Below, in pieces: positions 34,401 through 46,400 of a DNA stretch of 64,000 nt. Source of the stretch: Strigamia acuminata (Eukaryota; Arthropoda; Chilopoda; Geophilomorpha; Linotaeniidae); contig OX442319.1 in the NCBI GenBank assembly GCA_949358305.1, positions 10,788,001-10,852,000 on the forward strand, in the 5' to 3' direction. Position 1 is the stretch's first letter; each line of letters begins with the position of its first letter. Made by a program: the position numbers and the translations under genes. The notes below the pieces were generated by a model. It was not told the DNA's origin and made no database searches. It saw nothing but the letters and a program-made list of their open reading frames with translations.

Positions 34401-37400
34401 TATCGGCTTAAAAACATATTGAAGCGAAGCGAGGCTTTATCTCATTCTTATTGATTGTCAGTTGCAATCTTTACGGCTTTTATTCAACGTCTTTTGTGAT
34501 TTTAACGCCGTTGGATCGGTGTTTTCGGGTTTTCGAACGGTTGTTAGCCGCCTTGCAATTACCAGTCAACGTGTACACATGTATGCGGGAAGAAAGTATC
34601 GGAGCAAGGTGTAAAAAGGTTAGAAGGCCCTAGCGATTATTTTTCACAATCTAACCCACGGATCTGTAGAACGACTTTCTTGAGGACCCAACCTTGCATT
34701 TGCAACAAGAGTTGGGAAACCGCAATCGGAGACGGATGGCGGATGTTTTTGTCATAGAAACAGTAGGTGCGTTCAATTTGTGAAATGAAAGACAAATCTT
34801 TCTTTTTGGACACTGGAAATGATGTAAAAATACGTCATCCATTTCAATCCTTTTTGAGATTTGCTATGAAATTACTGTTATTTTTACCTTGCTGTTTGTT
34901 TCTCCAAGGAAACTAGCAATCGGTTACGTTCAAAATGTTCGTTTTTATATGAAATGACGTCATTTCATACAGCTCACGGGATTGGCTGCGACATGAATCG
35001 CGGGCGAAATAGTACTTGTCCCAAGTACTATTTTCAGAAGTAGATTTCCAACCGACGCGAAGGAAATGACGTCATCTGCGCATGCGCAATCGCAACGCAA
35101 TCGCGACGCGAAATCGCGGTATGTGTGCGCTCAGCATAAAGGCTCGTTTACATTGTTGCGAAATTGCGTTCGAATTGATGCGAACGCGACAATTTCGCGC
35201 GTGAAAGTTTGTGTGGCAACCCTTCGCACAATCTCGCACAATCTCGTCTGAAACGAGACTTCACTTCATCATTTCTCGTTGCTTCATTGAGAACATGAGA
35301 AGCAAATTTTTTCATGTGAATTTTTGGGCGCGACCATTTTGCGTGCTAAATTTCGCAACAATGTAAACAAGCCTTAACCCAAAAGGAAAATGCAGAAGGG
35401 AGAAAAGAGTCCTGACTGCTACCTTTTGGATGACGTGTTTTACATTATTTGCGGTGTCCGAAAGGAAGAAAAGGAAAGATTTGTCCTTCCTTTCGCAAAT
35501 TGAATGCATCTAGTATTTTATTCGGAAAGGATGAGAAACAATTGGTATTTCCAGGAGGTTACCCATCCAAGTACTGAGCAGGGCCGAATGTTGCTTCACT
35601 TCTGTGTTCTGGTGGGACCAGCTGACCAGCATGTTGAGCCATTCCTATCCTCCAAGCGTTAATAAAATGTGACACTGAGTAAATTTATGTTAACAGTCAC
35701 TGGTGCTTCCATTTACAAAAGCAATAAATTCAATCAAACATGTTGTTTGACTAATTAGAAATATATACTGTAAATTGTAATACATAATTGCAATGTGTAA
35801 TTTTAATAGTTTGCAGATGGGGACTTGTGGGTTATAAAAAGTAAAATGGTATGCAGTGGGTGTTTATAATTCTGTAACATTTAATTTTACTAAAATTCTT
35901 TTACTTTGCATATTTTTATATTTGTTACGACATAAAATGGAATTTTTGGTGCATATCGTATGTGCATAAAACGAATTTTATTTTGCATAAATATCCGGCA
36001 ATAACGAAGTTTAAAACTTTGTTTATTTGCGGGTTAGCAGTTTTGAGTTACAAAGTTATGTTAGAAGCAGGATATTTTTTAGCCGCAGCACGATGCCGTA
36101 TGCAGATCAATCAACGGGCCTATTTAGCTTAAGTGCGTGAAACAATTTTAGATTTTATGAATTTGAAAGGAGAAATATTGGATTAGAGATGGTGGTCATG
36201 AAAATTCAACCAGGAGTAATGAAAATGGCTTTCTAAGTGATTTACAAGCACTCACTGCAAATTAATGGCAGGAATTTATGTTTCCTGATAAAATTTGTAT
36301 GTGATCCATAAAACAAAAAACTTAGTTGCTATCTTCCCTATAAAACACATTTGATGGAAATGATCACACAAGCATGTCACAATCCAACTTTTTCTCAATT
36401 AATTTGACCTGTACTTTCCAAAGTTAAAAATGTGTGGACATAAATTTGATATTTAAGAATCAGTGTTGTGCAATAGGCTGCAGGATTACACCAAGTGTGA
36501 ATGTGAGACTTGTAGTAACATTCAGGTATCGGATTAAACTGACATTCAACGCAAGAGAAAGAAACAAATTGCTTGCAAATGAATACAAATGTGTCATTAA
36601 GTGGAGATTGGGCTGAAACTGACTAACTACTATGGTCAAAATGACTTACAGTCTGAAAACATCCGCAGACAAGCAATTTGGAATTGAAGGGCAACTAAAC
36701 GAAAACAAATCCCGGAAGGAGGGGGACTGAAGAGGGAAATAGGGCTGACAGGAGGCACTGAAGGCAAAACAAATAAATTTTTACTTTATTGAATTTCAGG
36801 GCACTTCAGATGCCATAATATCTGTGTCTATAATAGATTTTTGATTTTACAACTGAACTGGAAAACTAATTTTGGAAATTTTATAAACTTTAGGTTTTCT
36901 TTTTCTAGTTTTTTTTTGAATTCACAACTGAACTGACAAACTAATTTTGGAAATTTTATGAACTTTAGGTTTTCTTTTTCTAGTTTTATTTTGAATTCAC
37001 AACTGAACTGGAAAACTAATTTTGGAAATTTTAGAAACTCTAGGTTTTATTTTTCCAGTTTTCTTTTTCCAGTTTTCTTTTGAATTCACAACTGAACTGG
37101 AAAACTAATTTTGGAAATTTTAGAAACTCTAGGGTTTCTTTATCCAGTTTTATTTTGAATTCACAACTGAAATGGAAAATTAATTTTGGAAATTTTAGAA
37201 ACTCCAGGGTTTCTTTTTCTAGTATTTTTTTTTTTAATTCACAACTGAACTGGAAAACTAATTTTGGAAATTTTAGAAACTCTAGGGTTTCTTTTTCCAG
37301 TTTTATTTTGAATTCACAACTGAAATGGAAAACTAATTTTGGAAATTTTAGAAACTCTAGGTTTTCTTTTTCTAGTATTTTTTTTTTTAATTCACAACTG

Positions 37401-40400
37401 AACTGGAAAACTAATTTTGGAAATTTTAGAAACTCTAGGGTTTCTTTTTCCAGTTTTATTTTGAATTCACAACTGAAATGGAAAATTAATTTTGGAAATT
37501 TTAGAAACTCCAGGGTTTCTTTCTCCCGTTTTATTTCGAATTCACAACTGAACTGGAAAACTAATTTTGGAAATTTTAGAAAAACTAGGTTTTCTTTTTC
37601 CAGTTTTCTTTTTCCAGTTTTCTTTTTCCAGTTTTCTTTTGAATTCACAACTGAACTGGAAAACTAATTTTAGAAATTTTAGAAACTCTAGGTTTTCTTT
37701 TGAATTCATAACTGTAATGGATACAGAAATCTTGCACAGTGCAGCATATCAGTCAATAAGACAAATATCCTGTCTTTGACATAATACGAAGAGCTGTGTA
37801 GGAACATAATTATGTCCAGTCAACCAATCCAAAAAACGTATTACAAATGTAATAGGGTTTCCTCGATGTAATTTGTTGTATTAGTACATAATTTTCTCTT
37901 TCATCAGATGCTTTCGATTACATGATATTTCTTAACCAATAAGGAAGAACTCAAGTTCAAGATGACCGCTCATTAAAATTAAAATATCTGTGCAACCAAT
38001 TATTGTCAACTTAGAAATGCAAATAAACATAAAATATATAACGAAATTTAAGTTTAATGTAGTCGGGCCGAGGTTTTTGAAAATTGCGGTTACCTCCCAA
38101 ATGATTCTAAAATATATTGCAATGTATTATAATGTATTTTGAAATGCATTAACTTGTAAGTTCCACAACGCACTTGAGAATGCGTTTTATAATATATTAT
38201 TAAACGCACGAATAAGATAACGATATTTAAATTTTGCAAAAAGCTGTATATTTTTGAATGGATTTTGGAATGCATTAAAGGGCCTACATTCTAGTGGATG
38301 CAGACTTAATTTGAAGTCATTGGACATTCATTTAATTAATTATGCTAAAAGGAAATTTTCTGCCCCTTAAAACTCCAGCAAAACTATTAAACTGGCTTCA
38401 CTGCCTTAGTAAAGAGCGCTTCAGTGAACAGCTTTTGGCTTTTACCAGTAGTGTTTAAACCCACCGCTAGTTGGTTACAATTTTTTTTATTATCATTGTT
38501 AACAACTAGCTCCATCTATAAAGTTAGTATAGTGAATTTAAAAAAACCTAAACGGCGCTTTAACTAATTGACCTGAAAATTGTCTCTAAACGCGTAATGC
38601 CTTATACCAAAACAGTACACTGTAAAGCTAGGTTCACACTTGTGTTCACACTGTAGGGCACGTGTAAACAGAGCTGAAACAATAGATGTTGCATCTGGCC
38701 AATCAGATGGTTTCAATGAAACCTGGAATTGGATTTAGTTCTAGAATAGTGGACAAATCGCGCATGAAGTTCAACATTTTGAAATTTTGCCATGCTTGTC
38801 TAAAAGTGCGCGTCTATACTCTGTCTGACCTTAAGAATAGAGAAAACTCCCATTGGTCGAGGCCTTTTCACTGGTGTAGTGATACCGAACAGTAGAACAA
38901 TACGCCAGGTTTTAATAAAACACCAGGTTTTAGTAACAACACAACAACTACCGGAGTTGTTTGACGACATTTTGGAATCGTTCCAGGCAAAACAAGCAAT
39001 AACCAGTTCAAATGTTGTTGACTTTCTGGAAAATTTAACTTATAGGCGCACACATGTGAATTTGGCTTTACCCTTACGCCTCCGACGGTTAACTGCAATT
39101 TTAAACATAGTTTTTGAATGGAGCAACTTCAAATAAAATCTCAAACACCATATGTGCAGTCTCATATTAACCAGTGTCTTTCCTTTTGTTTATTTCAGGT
39201 TAAGGATCCCGAAATTCAAGCAGCGATAAGTGTGTCAGAATGCGAAAGAAATCCGGACGAAGCGTTCAAAAAAGCCGTAGTTTTTCCACTGCTGGAACTT
39301 GAACCTCCAAAACAAACCCTCTTCTGGCTGGTGGACTCAGTGGACGAATCACATGCGCAGAATGCCGGAGAAAAAGTTTCCGGTTGCGGAAGCAGGACCA
39401 TTGCCGAACTGCTGTCCAATCACCACCAGCTGCTGCCGCCGTGGTTGTTGCTGGTCTGTTCGGCGCGGAAACAAAGCAAAAGCGTGACGCGGCTCTTCAC
39501 CGGGTTCCGAAAAATCAGCCTGGACGACTTGAGGAAATCTCACGTGGTGACGGATGTCCAGCAATACATTCTATGCCGACTGCACCACGAAGAGAATCTG
39601 AGGCAACACCTGAGTAGAGAAACTGCAGAGATGCTGAACCAGCTGCATATTAAGAGCAATGGATGTTTTCTTTATTTGGAAAAGGTCTGCTCTTTTCTTC
39701 TTCCGGCTTTATTTTTATTTTTTTTTACTTCTTCGCTTCATGGCATGTATGATTTATTGGCAAATTCCTGATAAGAAATAAAAACATATTTTTTTTTGGC
39801 GGGGGGGGGGGGGGGGGGATGTCAGATTAAATTATGGAAACATGGTTAGAAATAGCTTCGACAAAAAAATATTAGTCGAATAAATTTTTCTTTAATGGTT
39901 TTTGTCAATTTATAAAGTGCACTTGCCGTACCGTATTTTAATTGAAGTTGCCCTCGATTATAAGCCGCGGCTAATATTTAAATAAATTCACAAAAAAAAT
40001 TACTGGCTCAAGTAATTTCTTAATAAATAATAGAGAGTTTGCGGGATGCATTTTTCCCTTATAGTTAAAGACTATACAGTATAAAAATAGTGTAAGGAAA
40101 AAATGATAAATTAAGTTTTTGTGGGCTGCACTTTTCCCTTATCACTACACTATTTCAGCCAACTACTGACAGTTAGTAATTTTGGGCCTAAAAATTCAAT
40201 TTGGGGGCGTAAATGTGCAAATTTCTGCATAAAATTCTATTATTATGCCTATAAAGTATGGGTTTGGGCCTAAAATTCAATTTTGGGCTTCACTTATCAT
40301 TCAATCTACGTACATATGACTGTGATGTGTTTGATCGGGACAACAAAATAATCGCCATTTGCAATGGGCGGAGCTAACAATATAGTGTTCTCAATTCTGA

Positions 40401-43400
40401 TTAGCTGGGCTATATTTTAATTTAGTGTTGAAAACGATACACTAAAGGATTTTTGCTTAACGATATGGCACTAAAATAATGTATCGTGGAGCAAAATAAG
40501 GGGAAAATGCATCCCGCAAACTCTCTAATAAATATACTATATATAGTAATAAATATTTACTAATCGTGGCTGTAAATATGTGTATAAATTTCTTTGAGAC
40601 AACCTGCATTGCTTTGTAAGGCTGATTATTTTCTCTTCCACTTTCTGAAATCTATTTGTTGTATTGATCTATGGAGCTGGAATTGAAAAAATTGTAACTA
40701 GAACTGCACCATGTAATTGAAACTTGCCCTTGATTACAGTTGCCAGTCTTCTTGCGTTATTAGTCCCGTATTTCTTCGATCCTAAGACACTTTTTTCCCC
40801 ACATAAACATCTCTAAAAACGGAGTGCGTCTTACAATCGATGGCGTCTTAGAATCAAAGACATACGACGTACTAGCTGCATTCAAAAATCAAAATACTTG
40901 TGTTTTAACAATTTTAGTTTAAGTGTATTTTAAGTTTAAATTTTTAATAAACGCCCGGGCCGCAATTTGAAGCTTTTCGGTAATAAATCATAACTAACGT
41001 TTTCGTTTATTCGCTTTTCCAGGTTCTGGACGGTGTGGCCGACAATTTCATCATGTTACGTGAAATCCGAGAAATACCCGGCACGCTGAACGGCCTCTAC
41101 CTGTGGCTTTGCCAAAGACTTTTCGCCCGGAAACAGTTTGCTCGTATCCAGCACATCCTCAACTCGATCCTAGTGGCGCGAAAACCGCTCTGCGAAGACG
41201 AGCTCTACATGTGTGTCTGGACGAGGAACATGCAACTGAGTCGCGAGGAATTCCACAAGCGGATGCACCTCATGTCCAAACTGCTCATCGACAGCAGCAA
41301 CAACACCAAGATCCTGTTCCATCACAGCTTCGCCGAGTGGCTTCTCGACGTCAAGCATTGCACGCAGAAATACCTGTGTCACGCGAGCGACGGCCACGCC
41401 ATGATCGCCATGAGTTGCACTCTGCGCGCCAGCTCGCTCACGCCGGACGAAGTGAGCGACTTCGCTTTCCATCTGAGTAAAGTCTCGCTGCAGCCGCCGC
41501 TTCTGCCGTTCCATCTGCCGCTGTGGCTCATACAAAGCGGGTCGGCCGTGGAGGATTCCGTACTGATGGCCAAGTCCACTCCGAAAGAAGCGAAGGTGTT
41601 GCGTCTCCTGGTCGAAGCCGGGGCCCGCCTGGCGCTGGATTCGGAGACCGGGAGCACGACGGCGTGCAGTACGACTACGGAAGCCAGTCCGGAGGACGAG
41701 TTGCTGGAGATAGCCGAGAACTTGGCACAGCTAGATGCAAATCAAAGAACACTTCTCCACAACGGGGCCTACGAAGGGAACGTGCAACTGGTGAACGCGT
41801 TACTCCCGAGGGGCCTCAATGTGGAGGCTGTGGATAGGAATGGACAGACTGCGCTCAACTTGGCAGCCAGGCAGGGACATGCGGAGGTGGTGAGAGCCTT
41901 GTTGAAAGCCAAGGCGAATCCAGATCACGCCGACAATGATGGATGGACACCCTTGCGTTCTGCGGCTTGGGGTGGACATACTGAGGTGAGATTTACAAGT
42001 GGGGTGAACAGTGGTTGCCATGTTTTTCTGGACCTCTATAAAAATTTTCAATAGTATTTGGACCCCATTTAAAATTACTTGCCGACCCCTGGGTTTATAC
42101 GAAGAGCCGGTTTAGATTTTTTTATCGATTTTTTATCGATTTGTTAATCAATTTTTTATTTTAATACAGTAGAACTTCGATTAGGCGAACTAATTGGGGA
42201 CATGGGTGTTCATAAAACCGAATTGTTCGGATAATCGAACATTAGATTTGTATACGAAAGACTTTGACCGATACCGGTATCGGCTATCGGCCGATATTTC
42301 GGTATTCACCGATATTGAATCCGATATTTTTGCGTGGCCGATACCGATATTGCCATGTTTTTTTAATTTTAATATTGGCGCAGGTATCAGTATCGGCCGA
42401 TATTCGGTTGCCGATTATCGGTATCGGCGATACTGCAAAATATCGATATCGGTCAAAGTCTAGTATATAGTACAGTACCGGTAGATACATACACCTAAAC
42501 TCTATTCCAAAAAGTAATTGAAATACTCCCATTGGTTGGTTGGTGCTCTAGTTCAGTTGTGTATTGAATATGATGCTGTTTTCAGATTCCAGTAGACTTG
42601 TGCGAAGATTTTCAATGCATTTATACTGGTGTTATGAATCTCCCAACCAATGGGAGTATTTCAATTACTTTTTGGAATAGAGTTTAGTGTCCGATTATGC
42701 GAACAAATCTGTTTTATGAACACCCATGTTCAGGTAATCGATGCTCTATAGTACTTAATTCTGCGTAAAGTTAATGCATTAAGTGAAAAGCAATATATTG
42801 TAAAATATATTTTTAAACTGTATGGATAGGTGTGGTCTCCATTAGTAATCCCAGCCAGGTGGGACGAAACTAACCGAAAGGGAACCGGTTGTTACAAATT
42901 TTGAATCTCACAACTGCTGGTATACTAAATTCAATCAATCTGTATAAATGCAATAGATTCATATTAATTGAACCAAATTCAGAGTGCAGTTTTATCCGCA
43001 CCATGAAAATGCAAAACTGCAATTTTGCCTTTAAGTTGAACACGGTTGGTTGAAATTTGATCATGTAAAATTCAATATGTAAGTGAGGAAATGTGAAAGC
43101 AGAATTGTTGAGAAATGCAGTCTTAGAGAGATGAAAGCATTAGCTTGTAAGCAGGCTTAATGGAATTTAAAAATATATTTTATGCTTACCAAGTTAGAAG
43201 AATAGACAAATATTATGGCAACAGTGTCTGGCAAAACTATCAATATTTGGACAAAATTGTCTCAATTGCACATGACAGTAAAATATTTTTTTGGTTTTAA
43301 ACCAGGACTGTTAGAGGTAAAACAAAATATACATTTTGTAGATTAAATTTGTACATTTTATAGAAAAAATTATAGAAGGTGTGAGATTATTCATGTATAA

Positions 43401-46400
43401 GTTACAGTTTTGTCAGTCCACTGTATGGTCATCACTCATAAATTATGAGTGGAGCTGCTTTTTAAGAATTAATCTCATCAAATTTCAGCACGTTAAACGC
43501 ATTAATGTTCTACTAATTTGGCGCAATTTTTTTCATCCAAAAACTTCCAAGCTTTTTCAGGGCAATTTGTGCCTCAGTTTTAATTAATTCATTTTGCCAA
43601 TAATTGATTTTCTCGTAAGTAGCATCTCCTTCACAATGGAGAGTTAGCGATTCAAAATGCAACATCATAACAAAACAATATGTAAATCAGTTTTTATGAA
43701 ACAGTTAAACAGAGTTTAATTTGGTTGAGCAAATACTTAAAGTTTACTCAGACGCTGGGTGAAAGTAGAAAAAAATGTCTTGCTAGAACGCAAATTTGTA
43801 ATTGCGATGTTATGAAAATTTGTAACCCAAACATCGACGTTTAAGCTCAAAAACAGACATTTTAGACAAAAAATCAACACTTTCGACTAATATAACGTTG
43901 CAATGACGATTATTGGCTTATAGAAAGTTGGTTTTTGGGCTAAAAACAACAATTTTTATGCTCAAATACCGCATTTCATCGATTACGAAAAAACTGCCAT
44001 TTTGTCAGCAATTACAATTTCGGTTTTTTGTTTGTTACATTTGTTTAATGTAACCAACGAAGTCTGAACGTCGCGAACAAAGCGTAAGTTCATCGTTCGT
44101 GAGGTTAAATACGGAAACAATACCGTACTTTTGCAAAAATACGTTATTCTTGGTGTCTCGGCTACGGCTACTATTCGAGGGCGGCTACTATTCGAGGGCG
44201 GCTACAATTCGAGGGTGACTCTTAATCGGTAAAATACTGTAATCAAGCAATGGGCATATCTGCTACAAGTTTGGAGCTGCTAACATGATCACTGCCTTCT
44301 TTCAACACACTGAACAAATTGTTGGAATCCTTGACTGGAGCGCTTTAGTGTAATCAGAGCCCTCTGCCAATAAAAAAGAACAATTTGTCAGGACTTTTTT
44401 CTGGTGCACGAGGAAGCCAGCAGTAATTTGCCTGCTGAACAATGAGAATTAGTGTATTCCCTCAGCAGATAGAGTTCAGTGGCTTTCTGATTACAGTTTC
44501 GTGTTTATTGTATTCATCAATGTTGCATTGTTGTATTTTGAAATCCCAAACTCTCTTCCAAGATAAAAGATTCAGAGGAGCACAATAGTAACTTTACAGC
44601 AAAGTAGAACTACGTGAGCACCATTTCTTGATGGGGATATTTTTGTTGCTTCTGCTACATGGATGGTCTAGGATTATCCTCTTTAGACGTAGTTTTATGT
44701 CAAAGGCATTTTCATTGTTCCAAAATAAGTTAAAAATTAATAATTACCCCACTTTAAGCGGCTTGCTGTCACAGCGCGGGTATGACAAGACTGTCGGCAT
44801 TTAAAGCTTGATTCACACTTGTGTTCACACTAGACGCAACGCAACTCAAGGAAAAATTAGTCAAACGCAATGCAGAGTCTGTTCACAATTCACATTGTAG
44901 GCTTCAGATGGTTTCAATGAAACCTGGAATTGGATCTAGTTCTAGAAGTACGAGTAGTTCTAGAATCCGAAAATGGCGGCCTGTTTGCATGTGGCAAAGT
45001 CTCGCCAACCAGATTTGAATCGACGAGAGTTGGAGTCGATCGTTATTGGTTGGCCGCAAGACCTTTCCTTGCGATGCGTCGCTTACTTCAACTTGGAGTT
45101 GAAGCAGGAATTGGTGTTAACGTCAAAAATTTTTGGACGCTAGCAGCTTGCATTGCACAGTATTCTTGCGTTGCGTCTAGTGTGAACGCATGTGTGAACC
45201 AGCTTTAGCGACATTCGTACTTGAAATTTCCAAAAGTTAATACTATCACTTAGAGCAGGAGTCGGCAACCTTTTGAGACAGAAGAGCCAAGAGTTACAAT
45301 TTAAGATTAGGATTAGGTATATGGGTATCTTAACGTCGAAAGAGCCGCAGGTTGCCGACCCCTGACTTAGAGCAACATGCTGTTTAAACTGGGATAAATA
45401 TAGAGTGAAAGTAAGCCGGTAACGCACCGGAATGGCATTTTAGCACGAAAATTGGCTGTTTTAGCCCAAAAATCGATGTTTTTAGCTAAAAAATCAACTT
45501 TCTATAGGCCAATAATTTTCATTGCTATGTTAAAATTGGTCTTATATTAAATTATTAATATTTGGGCTACACCCGTTGATTTTCTTAATGTCGCAATGCG
45601 TTTTTGCAAGACATTTTTTCTACTTTCACTCCTGGGTAAACATGCTATGTTATCTGAAAGCTACTGCATTGAAACAATCTATATAAACTCGGTCATTGTA
45701 TTCGCAGGTTGTTAGTGTCCTGCTGGAGCACGGTGCGTGCGTCGACCTCGCAGATGCCGATCAGAGAACGGCACTACGAGCAGCCGCGTGGGGCGGTCAC
45801 GACGACATAGTCCTCCAACTGCTGGAAGCCGGAGCATCCGTGAACAAAGTCGACCACGAAGGTCGAACGGCTCTCATCGCTGCAGCATACATGGGACATT
45901 CAGAAATCGTCGAACACCTCCTTGACCACAACGCGCACGTCAACCACGAGGACGCCGATGGCAGAACCGCCCTGTCCGTCGCTGCCCTCTGCGTACCCGC
46001 CAGCGAGGGTCACGCAGGAGTCGTCAACATTCTCCTGGAAAGAGGCGCCGAAGTCGACCACACAGACCAGGACGGAATGACCCCACTGCTGGTGGCCGCG
46101 TTCGAAGGCCACCGCGACGTGTGCGAATTGCTCCTGGAGTACGACGCCGACGTGGACCACGCCGACCAAAGCGGCCGAACGCCGCTGCTGGCCGCCGCGT
46201 CCATGGGTCACTCGGAAGTGGTCAATCTGCTGCTGTTTTGGGGAGCCGCGATTGACACGATCGACGCCGAAGGACGGACTGTGCTCTGCATAGCGGCCGC
46301 GCAGGGCAACGCCGAAGTGGTCCGGCAACTGCTGGACCGTGGACTGGACGAAACGCACCGGGACAACGCCGGTTGGACGCCCCTGCACTACGCCGCGTTC

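Larger units (their letters stand above)
42167..42751. mobile_element. pogo/Tigger-like MITE interrupted by two other MITEs
   Basis: Left end CAGTAGAACTTCGATTAGGC and right end read backwards CTATAGAGCATCGATTACCT; both sides carry ACATGGGTGTTCATAAAAC inward, and flanks are TA (42165-42166, 42752-42753). Two complete inverted-repeat elements (42259-42461 and 42495-42687) lie between the halves. Confidence 0.8.

Noticed and set aside
36870-37700. About 200-residue frames across the ANKRD50 intron 1 repeat
   Set aside because: Low-complexity translation of a minisatellite on both strands.
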